Below, piece after piece: positions 29,851 through 38,038 of a stretch of 64,000 nt of DNA. A model generated the notes under the pieces. That model saw nothing but the letters and a program-made list of their open reading frames with translations. It ran no database searches and had not been told where the DNA came from. Numbering within the stretch: position 1 is the stretch's first letter; each line of letters opens with the position of its first letter. The stretch is from assembly GCF_021730435.1 (NCBI RefSeq), contig NZ_JABWGX010000006.1, positions 1 to 64,000 of the forward strand, written 5' to 3'. The DNA comes from Xanthobacter agilis. GTDB lineage: Bacteria > Pseudomonadota > Alphaproteobacteria > Rhizobiales > Xanthobacteraceae. The position numbers and the translations under genes were made by a program.

Positions 29851-30188
29851 GGGACCCTCCTCGAAACGGCACATCACAGAACATCTGCCGTCTAGCTTGA
29901 ATTAGGGCACTTGCACGCCTTGCGCAAGGAAACCTCGCCGGCCGGACGCGGTTCCCCGCCGGAGAAATTTCTCCCGTGGCGAGGTGGCAACACCTTCGCG
30001 CATCCTTCCCGAGCGTTCCGGCGGGGGCGGTGCCCGGCCGCCGGCCCATCCGGTCCGTTCACGTTCGCGGGGCTTCCCCTTGTTCCGGCGGCGCCGTCGC
30101 CTAATTGATTCGGTACAATTGAATCACGCGCGCGTTCGTCATACAACGCGCGTTCACCGGCAAGGGCCGGCAATCCCGAGGATGTTTT
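29851..30188. other. gene-free interval upstream of asd, 338 bp
   Basis: It is divergent between the secreted-protein gene and asd and should hold both promoters. The one notable element is the inverted repeat at 30106-30126. The open frames crossing it are Arg/Pro-rich shadows. Confidence 0.45.
30106..30126. promoter_or_regulatory. inverted repeat with two GANTC sites before asd
   Basis: TGATTC (30106-30111) and GAATCA (30121-30126) are perfect inverted copies separated by 9 bp, 63 bp before the asd start. Both contain GANTC, the target of the cell-cycle methylase CcrM in alphaproteobacteria. It may be an operator, a methylation-sensitive promoter part, or chance. Confidence 0.35.
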
Positions 30189-31223
30189 ATGGGTTACAAG
30201 GTCGCCGTCGTCGGCGCCACGGGCAACGTGGGCCGGGAGATTCTCTCGATCCTCGCCGAGCGGGGCTTTCCCGCGGACGAGGTGGTTGCACTCGCATCGC
30301 GCCGCTCGCAGGGCACCGAGGTCTCGTTTGGCGACAAAACCCTGAAGGTGAAGGCCCTCGACACCTACGACTTCTCCGACACCGACATCTGTCTGATGTC
30401 GGCGGGCGGCACCGTGTCGAAGGAGTGGGCACCGAAGATCGGCGCGCAGGGCTGCGTCGTCATCGACAACTCGTCCCAGTGGCGTACCGATCCGGACGTG
30501 CCGTTGATCGTGCCCGAGGTGAATGCCGACGCCATCATCGGCTTCAAGGCGAAGAACATCATCGCCAATCCCAATTGCTCCACCGCCCAATTGGTGGTGG
30601 CGCTGAAGCCCCTGCACGACGCGGCGACCATCAAGCGCGTGGTGGTCTCCACCTACCAGTCCGTCTCCGGTGCCGGCAAGGACGGGATGGACGAGCTGTT
30701 CACCCAGACCCGCGCCATCTTCGTCTCCGACCCGGTTGAGACCAAGAAGTTCCCGAAGCGGATCGCCTTCAACCTCATCCCGCAGATCGATGTCTTCCTG
30801 GACGACGGCTCGACCAAGGAAGAATGGAAGATGGTGGTCGAGACCAAGAAGATCCTCGACCCCAAGATCAAGCTCACCGCCACCTGCGTGCGGGTACCGG
30901 TGTTCATCTCCCACTCCGAAGCGGTGAATGTGGAGTTCGAGAAGGAGCTTTCCGCCGAGGACGCGCGCAAGATCCTGCGCGAGGCCCCCGGCGTGCTGGT
31001 CATCGACACCCGCGAGCCGGGCGGCTATGCCACCCCGCACGACGCGGCCGGCGAGGACGCGACCTACATCTCGCGTCTGCGCGATGATCCGACGGTGGAC
31101 AATGCCATCAATTTCTGGTGCGTGTCCGACAATCTGCGCAAGGGCGCGGCACTGAACGCGGTGCAGATCGCCGAGGTGCTGGTGAACCGCAAGCTCATCA
31201 CGCCCCGGCGTCAGGCGGCGTGA
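30189..31223 (+). CDS. asd: aspartate-semialdehyde dehydrogenase
   Basis: The 344-residue cytosolic enzyme reduces aspartyl phosphate to the semialdehyde for Lys, Thr, Met and diaminopimelate synthesis. It begins MGYKVAVVGATGNVGREIL (NADP-binding motif). It has the substrate/phosphate segment ASRRSQGTEVSFG, the catalytic Cys in NPNCSTAQLVVAL, the QSVSGAGKDG segment and the C-terminal domain with RVPVFISHSEAVNVEFE. The length is normal. An RBS-like GAGGATG precedes the start. Confidence 0.97.
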   Translation: MGYKVAVVGATGNVGREILSILAERGFPADEVVALASRRSQGTEVSFGDKTLKVKALDTYDFSDTDICLMSAGGTVSKEWAPKIGAQGCVVIDNSSQWRTDPDVPLIVPEVNADAIIGFKAKNIIANPNCSTAQLVVALKPLHDAATIKRVVVSTYQSVSGAGKDGMDELFTQTRAIFVSDPVETKKFPKRIAFNLIPQIDVFLDDGSTKEEWKMVVETKKILDPKIKLTATCVRVPVFISHSEAVNVEFEKELSAEDARKILREAPGVLVIDTREPGGYATPHDAAGEDATYISRLRDDPTVDNAINFWCVSDNLRKGAALNAVQIAEVLVNRKLITPRRQAA

Positions 31224-31234
31224 TCCAATCCCGA

Positions 31235-31257
31235 CGGCCCTCCACGGAGGGCCGCTT
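31235..31257 (+). terminator. probable asd terminator
   Basis: A GC-rich hairpin (CGGCCCTCC / GGAGGGCCG with a very short loop) lies 12 bp after the asd stop and is followed by CTTTCG. The T-tract is short, so termination may be partial. Confidence 0.55.
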
Positions 31258-31340
31258 TCGTCTGGTCGGTCCGGGCGTGACGTCGGCGCGCCGCTTCGCG
31301 CGGTGTGAAGAGGCTTCAGGTCCTTGCACAGGTGATATCC

Positions 31341-31553
31341 ATGCCCCAGTCCCAGCGTTCCGGTCACGACGTGGACCCCAAGCTTCTGGAAATCCTGGTG
31401 TGCCCCCTCACCAAGGGGCCGCTGGAATATAATCGCGAGCGCCAGGAACTGATCTCGCGCGGGGCGCGCCTCGCTTATCCCATCCGCGATGGCATTCCAA
31501 TCATGCTGGCCGACGACGCCCGCCCCCTCGACGAGGCCGAACTGAGCAAGTGA
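31341..31553 (+). CDS. Trm112-like protein (YcaR family, 70 aa)
   Basis: The ATG at 31341 gives [21 protein letters not shown]. The core ([35 protein letters not shown]) is the short zinc-ribbon-like Trm112 domain as found in bacterial YcaR, here with one Cys only. The function in bacteria is not settled. An in-frame ATG at 31305 would add 12 residues. It is a short distance downstream of asd and may be cotranscribed with it in part. Confidence 0.88.
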   Translation: MPQSQRSGHDVDPKLLEILVCPLTKGPLEYNRERQELISRGARLAYPIRDGIPIMLADDARPLDEAELSK

Positions 31554-31625
31554 GCGCCCGCGCTGACGGCGCGGGGTGGCGGATGCCGCCCTCCCGCGCC
31601 CGGCGTCGCACGGATGATCGTGCCT

Positions 31626-31729
31626 TAGAGCGCTTTCCGTTCGCACTGGCTCACGTCATCCGCTCCAGGTTTTGCATTCACGCATTTTCGTCACGCGAAC
31701 GGGAATCCACGTCGCATGAAAATGCTCTA
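31626..31729. repeat. interspersed inverted-repeat element A
   Basis: It begins TAGAGCGCTTTCCGTTCGC and ends with GCATGAAAATGCTCTA, so the termini TAGAGC / GCTCTA are inverted, with further partly paired internal sequence (TTCGC / GCGAA). It is AT-richer than its surroundings. The ends match those of element B 12 bp further on. Elements with TAGAGC...GCTCTA ends are widespread intergenic repeats in Hyphomicrobiales. Confidence 0.65.
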
Positions 31730-31740
31730 GCTCCTTGTTT

Positions 31741-31792
31741 TAGAGCAATTTCAGACGCAAAACCGCTGTCCACTTTTGCTGAAATTGCTCTA
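31741..31792. repeat. interspersed inverted-repeat element B
   Basis: Its 14-bp termini TAGAGCAATTTCAG (31741-31754) and CTGAAATTGCTCTA (31779-31792) are perfect inverted copies flanking about 24 bp that can partly pair (GCAAAA / CTTTTGC). The last three bases serve, on the reverse strand, as the TAG stop codon of the neighbouring gene. The hairpin may also act as its transcript end. Confidence 0.8.
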
Positions 31793-32743
31793 GTGGTAGG
31801 TGCCGTCCTTGTAATACATGCGCTCGGACCCGCCGGGGGTCTTCAGCGACAGGTCGCGCCAGCCGTCGTTGCTGTCCTTGCCCGGAGCAAGGCCGAGGCC
31901 GATGAACTGGCCCATCACCCGCGGCTTGCCGCTGAGGTCCACCACGAACCAGGTGCAGCCGGTGTCGCCGCACCAGGTCGGATCGGTGAGGGTGATGATG
32001 GCTTCCGGAGCCCCGTCGCCATTGAGGTCCACCGGGGTGATCTTCAGCTTGTCGGCGACCCTTAGCCCTTCGGCCTGATCGACGAAGATGGCAGCGGCGA
32101 TCTCGCGTGCCGGCGGCACGCCGCCGCTGCGGGCGGGCTTGCCGGGCTCCGCCGCGACGGTCGCCGGGGCGGCCTGCGCGGCGGTCGGCGCCGCTTCCGG
32201 CGGCTTGGCGGCGGCGGCTTCGGCGGGCTTGGGGGCCGCGGGTGTCGTCACCGGCGCCGGGGCGCCGCAGATGGTGGCGGCCTTGGCGAGCAGCGCCGTG
32301 CCCTCGCTCAGGGGAATGACGAGGCCGCCATTGGCCTTCCCCTCACCCATCTTCACCTGCTTGCCCGTACCGAGCGCCTTCACCAGCGGATCGGTGAGGC
32401 GTACCGGGGCCACCACCGCGCCGCGCGGTCCGCCCTCGGCGTTTTCGTCCACGGCGATTCGGCCGCGCACGGAAAAGCGTTTGCCGTCCACATCGAGGGC
32501 GAGGGTGGTCGCCCGTCCGGGGCGCGGCCGCACGCCTTCGGGCAGGGGGGCCTGGATGAATGGCCCGGAGCCGGCGCCGCAGCCCAGCACGAACAGGGCG
32601 ATGCCGCCGGCTTCCCCATAGGACGCCCCACGCAACGGACCCTGCAGTTCGCTCCAGGCGGGCGCCGCCTGGGCCGGCGACAGCTGGGCCGCGCCCGCGA
32701 CCAGGGCGAGGGCCGCGATCCAGCGACCAAATCCTGAGTCCAT
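31790..32743 (-). CDS. secreted Ala/Pro-rich protein of unknown function
   Basis: The ATG at 32743 gives a good signal peptide (MDSGFGRWIAALALVAGAA, cleavage after SPAQA). An ATG at 32842 with AGGG upstream is also possible and would add 33 charged residues. The mature protein has an N-terminal domain (about 30-180, with LFVLGCGAG and a Cys pair with ICGAP), a long Pro/Ala linker and a C-terminal domain with an EF-hand-like loop (VDLNGDGAPEAIITLTD) and WCGDTGCTWFV. The Asp-rich loop suggests calcium binding (inference). The family is not recognised. Its stop codon lies inside repeat element B. Confidence 0.75.
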   Translation of the reverse strand: MDSGFGRWIAALALVAGAAQLSPAQAAPAWSELQGPLRGASYGEAGGIALFVLGCGAGSGPFIQAPLPEGVRPRPGRATTLALDVDGKRFSVRGRIAVDENAEGGPRGAVVAPVRLTDPLVKALGTGKQVKMGEGKANGGLVIPLSEGTALLAKAATICGAPAPVTTPAAPKPAEAAAAKPPEAAPTAAQAAPATVAAEPGKPARSGGVPPAREIAAAIFVDQAEGLRVADKLKITPVDLNGDGAPEAIITLTDPTWCGDTGCTWFVVDLSGKPRVMGQFIGLGLAPGKDSNDGWRDLSLKTPGGSERMYYKDGTYH

Positions 32744-32881
32744 GCGCCGCCGGTGCGCGCCGGAGCGTTGCCGCGTTGCACGGGTCTGCGGCCGGAGCCG
32801 CAGCTCCTGTGCCGACTGCGTGTCCGCGTCCCTGTCCGTCATGAGTAAACCCTGCCTCTTTCGTTGCTGCCCGCCGGGCCG

Positions 32882-33634
32882 TCACGGCGCCATCGGCGCC
32901 AGGTTCCACAGGTGGCGCATATACGCCACCGCGAACGGCGCCATCTGCGGCGAGATGTCCTTGACGTTGCGGACGATGGCCATGGCGCTCAGCTCCGGCA
33001 ACGTCTCGCGGCCGAGAAAGGCGTGGATGCGCCGGGCGGCGTCGGCGGCGGGCTCCGGCAGTAGCAGCCGTCGCAGCAGGGCGAGGCGCGGACCGTCGAA
33101 CACGGCGGTGAAGCCGGCGTCGCGGGTGACATCGGCCACGGCAAGGCCGGTCTCCTCCGCCAGCTCGCGCCAGACCGAGCCGGCAAGGTCCAGGTGTCCG
33201 TCCGTGGTGAGGTCGGAAAGGTCGGGGGTGCCGCCGGGAAAATAGATGCGGCCCGCGGATGCGGTATGGGCGCCCATCACGCCCATCAGGAAAGCGCCGT
33301 CGGCGCCTTCCAGGGCTGCGAGGGCGAACACGTTGACCATGCCGAGATCCGGCCAGCCCTGGTCGCGCCACCACAGGAAAGAGGCGAACGTGGTGCGGCG
33401 CACCCGGCCGTCGAGGTGCCCGTCCGCGAAACGGTGGTCGCGCAGCAGCAGGATGTCACCATTCCACAGATGGGGATTGGCCCGCTGCCGTAGGGCGAAA
33501 TGGGAGTCGATCTCCGCCTGTCGGGCCTCGGCCTCCGGCCAGCCGCCATCTTCAAGGGTGAGGCAAACGGAGCGGACCGGCGCGACGCGCCGGTCCTTGG
33601 TGTCATCCTGACCCCAGAGGGGGTCGGCGCTCAC
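32882..33634 (-). CDS. Nudix-fold hydrolase-like protein (250 aa)
   Basis: It begins with a GTG at 33632-33634 that overlaps the stop of the upstream old-yellow-enzyme gene (GTGA), so the two are translationally coupled. The Nudix box is intact but interrupted: YFPGGTPDLSDLTTDGHLDL leads into AGSVWRELAEETGLAV, with the metal-binding REL-x-EE-x-G-L. The rest, including the HLWNGDILLLRDHRF opening, fits the larger Nudix proteins of alphaproteobacteria. The substrate is unknown. Confidence 0.82.
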   Translation of the reverse strand: MSADPLWGQDDTKDRRVAPVRSVCLTLEDGGWPEAEARQAEIDSHFALRQRANPHLWNGDILLLRDHRFADGHLDGRVRRTTFASFLWWRDQGWPDLGMVNVFALAALEGADGAFLMGVMGAHTASAGRIYFPGGTPDLSDLTTDGHLDLAGSVWRELAEETGLAVADVTRDAGFTAVFDGPRLALLRRLLLPEPAADAARRIHAFLGRETLPELSAMAIVRNVKDISPQMAPFAVAYMRHLWNLAPMAP

Positions 33635-34728
33635 GCCGCGCTGTCCAGGGTCGGATAGTCCAGATAGCCCTTGATGCCGCCGCCATAGAGGGTGTCGCGG
33701 TCGAGTTCGTTCCAGGGGGCGTTGCGGCGCAGGCGCTCCACCAGATCGGGATTGGCGATGAAGGGCCGCCCGAACGCCACCAGGTCGGCCTTGCCGTCCG
33801 CCACCGCCTGGCTGGCGAGGTCGAGGTCATAGCCGTTGTTGACCATCCAGGTGCCGGTGTAGCGCTGGCGCAGCTCCGCGAAGGAGAAGTCCGGAGCAAT
33901 GTCGCGCGGGCCGCCGGTGGCCCCTTCCACCACATGGATATAGACAAGGTGCCGCTTCTCCAGCTCCTCCACCACATGGTTGAAGAGCGGCTGCGGATGG
34001 CTGTCGGAGATGCCATTGGCGGGGGAGACCGGCGACAGGCGGATGCCGGTGCGCGCGGCGCCGATCTCGCCGACGATCGCGTCGGTGACCTCCAGCAGGA
34101 AGCGGGTGCGGTTCTCGATGGAGCCGCCATAGGCGTCGGTGCGGGTGTTGGCGCCGTCCTTCAGGAACTGGTCAATGAGATAGCCGTTGGCGGCGTGGAT
34201 CTCGACCCCGTCGAAGCCGGCCTTGATGGCATTGGCCGCCGCGCGGCGATAGTCGGCGATGATGCCGGGGATCTCGGAGAGCTCCAGGGCGCGCGGGGTG
34301 GAGGTGTCGGTGAAGGCGTTGTTGACGAAGGTCTTGCTGCCCGAGGCAATGGCGGACGGCGCCACCGGCGCGGCGCCGTCTGGCTGCAACGCGGTGTGGG
34401 AGACGCGGCCCACATGCCAGAGCTGGATCACGATATGCCCGCCCTTGGCGTGAACCGCATCGGTGATCTTGCGCCAGGCGGCGACCTGCGCCTCAGTATA
34501 GATGCCGGGGGTGTCCTGGTAGCCCTGGCCCTGCTGGCTGATCTGGGAGGCTTCGGTGATGATGAGGCCGGCGCTGGCGCGCTGGGCATAATAGTCCACC
34601 GCCAGCGGGCTCGGCACGAAGCCGGCTTCGGCGCGGTTGCGCGTCAGCGGCGCCATGACGATGCGGTTGGAGAGCGTCAGGTCGCCCAGGCGGTAGCTGT
34701 CGAACAGGGTCGGGGTGCTCGCACTCAT
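33631..34728 (-). CDS. old yellow enzyme family alkene reductase (NemA-like)
   Basis: The 365-residue FMN-dependent TIM-barrel enzyme reduces activated C=C bonds (enals, enones, nitro compounds) with NAD(P)H. Motifs are NRIVMAPLTRNRA, the active-site GFDGVEIHAANGYLIDQFL with the His-Asn pair, and YGGSIENRTRFLLEV. The start ATG at 34728 has AAGGGA upstream. It is the first gene of a two-gene unit with the Nudix-like gene. A palindrome about 150 bp upstream may be its operator. Confidence 0.94.
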   Translation of the reverse strand: MSASTPTLFDSYRLGDLTLSNRIVMAPLTRNRAEAGFVPSPLAVDYYAQRASAGLIITEASQISQQGQGYQDTPGIYTEAQVAAWRKITDAVHAKGGHIVIQLWHVGRVSHTALQPDGAAPVAPSAIASGSKTFVNNAFTDTSTPRALELSEIPGIIADYRRAAANAIKAGFDGVEIHAANGYLIDQFLKDGANTRTDAYGGSIENRTRFLLEVTDAIVGEIGAARTGIRLSPVSPANGISDSHPQPLFNHVVEELEKRHLVYIHVVEGATGGPRDIAPDFSFAELRQRYTGTWMVNNGYDLDLASQAVADGKADLVAFGRPFIANPDLVERLRRNAPWNELDRDTLYGGGIKGYLDYPTLDSAA

Positions 34729-34877
34729 GGGGGTTCCCTTCGGAAATGCCCGGACGCGACACGGCCGGGCTGATGCGATGCGCCGAACATAGGCGCGCCC
34801 GCGCCCGCGCCAAGGGGGGACGCCGGCCCGCGACCCCCGATTTCACCCATTTCAGAGACGCTTTATTTCAATAATAT

Positions 34878-34898
34878 TCCATGAGTTTTCTTCATGGA
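34878..34898. promoter_or_regulatory. palindrome upstream of the alkene reductase gene
   Basis: TCCATGA and TCATGGA are perfect inverted 7-mers separated by GTTTTCT, in an AT-rich patch between the divergently placed ends of the alkene reductase start (34728) and the PhzF stop (34950). Such palindromes are typical of TetR or MarR operators, but no such regulator gene is adjacent. Confidence 0.35.
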
Positions 34899-34949
34899 TG
34901 CGTCGCTCGGCTCCCGGATATAGCGGAACGGCGCTCCTGGCGCTCACAT

Positions 34950-35852
34950 CTAGATATGCAGCACGCCCTCGGCCACCAGAACGGCCGCGCCGCCGATGGT
35001 GGTGGTGCCGTCTACCAGACGGCCCTCCTTCACCGAGAAGCCGAGATCGATGCGGCTTGGGCGACCCATTTCGAAGCCCTGGTCGATGCGCACCTTGTGG
35101 TGGCCGTCCACGCGGGTCTCCGCGTCCATCAACACCGCGGGAAAGGCGGCGGCGGCGGCGCCCGTGGCCGGGTCCTCCAGGGTGCCGAGGCCGGGGGAAA
35201 ACATGCGCGCGCGGTAGTCTCCGTCGCCGTCCTCATCGACCGTATAGACGAAGACGGCATCGCCGAACGCGCCGATGCGGGCCAGAGACGCCGCCTCGTC
35301 CGGCCGCGCCCGCGCCAGGGCGGTGAGATTGGCCAGCGGAATGAACAGGAACGGCACGCCGGCGGAGGCCACCACCGGCCGGTGGGCATCGAAGCCGATG
35401 TCGGACGGATCGAGATTGAGCGCCTCGGCGCAGGCCTCCCGCGTGATGTCGGCGGGCTCGAGCGCCGCCCGGCGCGGCACGGTGAACACGGCGGTGCCCT
35501 TGCGCGCGCCGGCGCCCTGGGTGGTGAGCGTGCAGCTCACGGTGCCGATGGGCTGCTCGATCTGCATGGTGCCGGTCTCGATCCGGTCCTCCAGCGCGAG
35601 AAGCACCGCCGTGCCCACGGTGGGATGCCCGGCGAAGGGCATCTCGTGCGCCACCGTGAAGATGCGGATGCGGGCGCGATGGGTCTTGTCGCGCGGGGGC
35701 AGCACGAACACGGTCTCGGACAGGTTGAACTCGCGGGCGATCTGCTGCATGGCCGCGTCGTCGAGGCCGGTGGCGTCCAGCACCACGGCGAGCGGGTTGC
35801 CGCCGAACGGGCGGGTCGTGAAGACGTCCAGCGTCACATAGCGGCGCGGCAT
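34950..35852 (-). CDS. PhzF family isomerase/epimerase (300 aa)
   Basis: The ATG at 35852 gives MPRRYVTLDVFTTRPFGGNPLAV. The family motif for the catalytic Glu is LSETVFVLPP; the second domain has the Gly-rich segment DPATGAAAAAF. The PhzF fold is two diaminopimelate-epimerase-like halves. The first characterised member isomerises a phenazine precursor, but most members are of unknown substrate, and no phenazine genes are present. pdxY lies just upstream in the same direction (108 bp). Confidence 0.93.
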   Translation of the reverse strand: MPRRYVTLDVFTTRPFGGNPLAVVLDATGLDDAAMQQIAREFNLSETVFVLPPRDKTHRARIRIFTVAHEMPFAGHPTVGTAVLLALEDRIETGTMQIEQPIGTVSCTLTTQGAGARKGTAVFTVPRRAALEPADITREACAEALNLDPSDIGFDAHRPVVASAGVPFLFIPLANLTALARARPDEAASLARIGAFGDAVFVYTVDEDGDGDYRARMFSPGLGTLEDPATGAAAAAFPAVLMDAETRVDGHHKVRIDQGFEMGRPSRIDLGFSVKEGRLVDGTTTIGGAAVLVAEGVLHI

Positions 35853-35960
35853 GGCAGGGTCCGGGGAGAGGTTCGAGGGCGGGCGCCGGCCTGTAGCGGG
35901 GTGGGGCGGGCCGAGCCGGCGCCCCAGGTCCTCCGCCACGTCCGGCGCCACAAATTTGCC

Positions 35961-36809
35961 TCAAACCGCCACGGGCGTGAAGACCTTGGAGGGCTTTACG
36001 AACTCGTCCTGGGCCTCGACAAGCAGCAATTCCCGCGAGTGTGCTTTTTCGGTCCTCTCGAGGAGGCCGAAGATGGAGGAGGCGGCGGCCTCCAGCGCGG
36101 CGGCGGTGCTGCCGGTACGCTTCACATGGAAGAAGAAAAGGGCGGCGATGGCATCGCCCGCCCCATTCAGCGCCACGTCGAGGCGCGGCGTGCGCACCAG
36201 GAAGCGGCCGTCCGGTCCGGAGGCGAGGAGGTCGATGGCGTCCTTGGGCGTCTCGCGGGTGTGGAGGCTGGTGACCAGGATCACCCGCGGCCCCGCCGCG
36301 TGCAGCGCGGCGCAGGCGGCGACCGCATCGGCCTGATCGGTCACGGTGTGGCCCGATAAAAGCTCCAGCTCGAACTGGTTGGGGGTGATGACCTCGGCCG
36401 CCGGCACCGCCTGTTCACGCATGAATTCGGGAATGCCGGGCCGCACGAAGATGCCCCGGCCCACGTCGCCGATCACCGGATCGCAGCAATAATCCGCCTT
36501 GGGATTGGCCGCGCGCACCCGCGCCACCGCATCGAGGATGGCGGCGCCGATATCGGCCGAGCCCATGTAGCCGGAAAGCACGCCATCGCAGCGCGGCAGC
36601 GCGCCGCGCTCGGCGATCCCTTCCAACACGTCTGAGATCACGCCCGCCTCGAACACCTGCCCGCGCCAGGCGCCATAGCCCGTGTGGTTGGAGAACTGCA
36701 CGGTATGGATGGGCCACACCTCCACCCCGAGCCGCTGCAGGGGGAAGACAGCGGACGCGTTGCCCACATGCCCGTAGGCGACATGGGACTGGATCGACAG
36801 CAGATTCAT
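35961..36809 (-). CDS. pdxY: pyridoxal kinase PdxY
   Basis: The 282-residue ribokinase-fold enzyme phosphorylates pyridoxal in vitamin B6 salvage. It starts [20 protein letters not shown]. It has the substrate loop [34 protein letters not shown] and the catalytic [11 protein letters not shown] with the general-base Asp. The length matches PdxY better than PdxK. It is the first gene of a run with the PhzF-like gene. Confidence 0.95.
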   Translation of the reverse strand: MNLLSIQSHVAYGHVGNASAVFPLQRLGVEVWPIHTVQFSNHTGYGAWRGQVFEAGVISDVLEGIAERGALPRCDGVLSGYMGSADIGAAILDAVARVRAANPKADYCCDPVIGDVGRGIFVRPGIPEFMREQAVPAAEVITPNQFELELLSGHTVTDQADAVAACAALHAAGPRVILVTSLHTRETPKDAIDLLASGPDGRFLVRTPRLDVALNGAGDAIAALFFFHVKRTGSTAAALEAAASSIFGLLERTEKAHSRELLLVEAQDEFVKPSKVFTPVAV

Positions 36810-36916
36810 GACGGTGGCCGGTGCTGGAGGACACGCTGTCCGCCGTTACTCCCACCCATCGCGTCCGACAAATGGAATTTCATCATGGCTGGCAGCAGCC
36901 CCGCTGATGGATGCGC

Positions 36917-37717
36917 TCAACGCGAGCGGGAGGCGAGCATGAAGCGGGTGGCCTCGCCCACCAGCCGCCGGGGCGCGAGGCGGATGGCGAAGATCATCAC
37001 TTTGTTGAGAAGGCCCACCACGGCCACCCGCCGGCCGGCGGCCATGGCCTTTACGCCACAGTCCGCCACCGTCTCCGCCGTGACCATGGGACCCTTGAAC
37101 AGGCGCGTGCCGTCCCAGCCGGCGCGGTCGAAGAAGCGGGTGGCGGTGGGGCCGGGGCACAAGGCGGTGACGGTGACGGGGCTGCCCTTCAGTTCCTCCG
37201 CCACCGCTTCCGAGAAGCTGAGCACGAACGCCTTGGTGGCGCCGTAGACGGCGGAGAAGGGCAGCGGGGCGAAGGCGCCGGTGGAGGCCACGTTCAGGAT
37301 CCGCCCCTCGCCCCGTGCCAGCATGCCGGGCAGCACCGCGGCGGTGAGGCGGGCGAGGGCGGTCACATTGGTATCGATCATGTTCAAGGTGAGGCCGGGG
37401 TCGATCCCGGCGAAGTGGCCATAGGCGCCGAAGCCGGCGTTGTTGACCAGCACGTCGGGCACCTGGACGGTGAGCGTGGCGGCGAAGTCCTCAAGCTCAT
37501 AAGGGTCGGACAGGTCCACCTGGCGGACCGCCACCCGCCGGCCCAGGGCGACGATCTCGTCGGCGGCATCCGCGAGGCGGTCGGCGTCGCGGCCCGCCAG
37601 CACCAGGTCGTAGCCCTCCTGCGCCAGCCGCTTGGCGAGGGCGAGGCCAATGCCGCTCGATGCGCCGGTGACCACGGCGAAGCGCATATCGTTCGGGGCA
37701 GGGGTGTCCTTCGGCAA
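36917..37717 (-). CDS. short-chain dehydrogenase/reductase (266 aa)
   Basis: A classical SDR: cofactor motif VTGASSGIGLALA, NNAGFG, catalytic Ser (NVASTGAF) and Tyr-Lys (YGATKAF), followed by the segment LCPGPTATRFF. The C-terminal extension includes hydrophobic helices (VAVVGLLNKVMIFAIRLAPRR), typical of the DltE/YqjQ-like group. The preferred start is a TTG at 37715-37717 with AGGAGG five bases upstream; the next ATG at 37687 has none. The substrate is unknown. Confidence 0.9.
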   Translation of the reverse strand: MPKDTPAPNDMRFAVVTGASSGIGLALAKRLAQEGYDLVLAGRDADRLADAADEIVALGRRVAVRQVDLSDPYELEDFAATLTVQVPDVLVNNAGFGAYGHFAGIDPGLTLNMIDTNVTALARLTAAVLPGMLARGEGRILNVASTGAFAPLPFSAVYGATKAFVLSFSEAVAEELKGSPVTVTALCPGPTATRFFDRAGWDGTRLFKGPMVTAETVADCGVKAMAAGRRVAVVGLLNKVMIFAIRLAPRRLVGEATRFMLASRSR

Positions 37718-38038
37718 CGCAACCTCCTGAAGACGCGGTCGGACCGGCGGTACCGGCGGCGCCCAGTGTAGCGGACAGGATCGCGCTGCCGCAGACCCCG
37801 TTTCTACGACGAAAGGCGCCTGTGCCGAAACGGTCGCGGCGGCGTGTCCCCAGGCCGAGAGGGTGTCCTTGCGGCGCGGGGGCCGGCGGATCTATGGAGG
37901 AGATGGAACCGCCGTGGAGCGGTTGGCATCGCGCGGCGGACGGTTGCCGCGCCTGGGTGGCGTCTTTTCGCCACGCGCCTGCGATTTGATGCCGAATGCG
38001 GCTTCCCTTCCCCGCCCCCACCATGCAGAGTTGTGCCC
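37718..38038. other. divergent gene-free interval, 321 bp
   Basis: It lies between the SDR gene and the polysaccharide deacetylase gene, which diverge. It must contain both promoters, but I see no clear promoter boxes, palindromes or protein-like frame. Confidence 0.4.
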
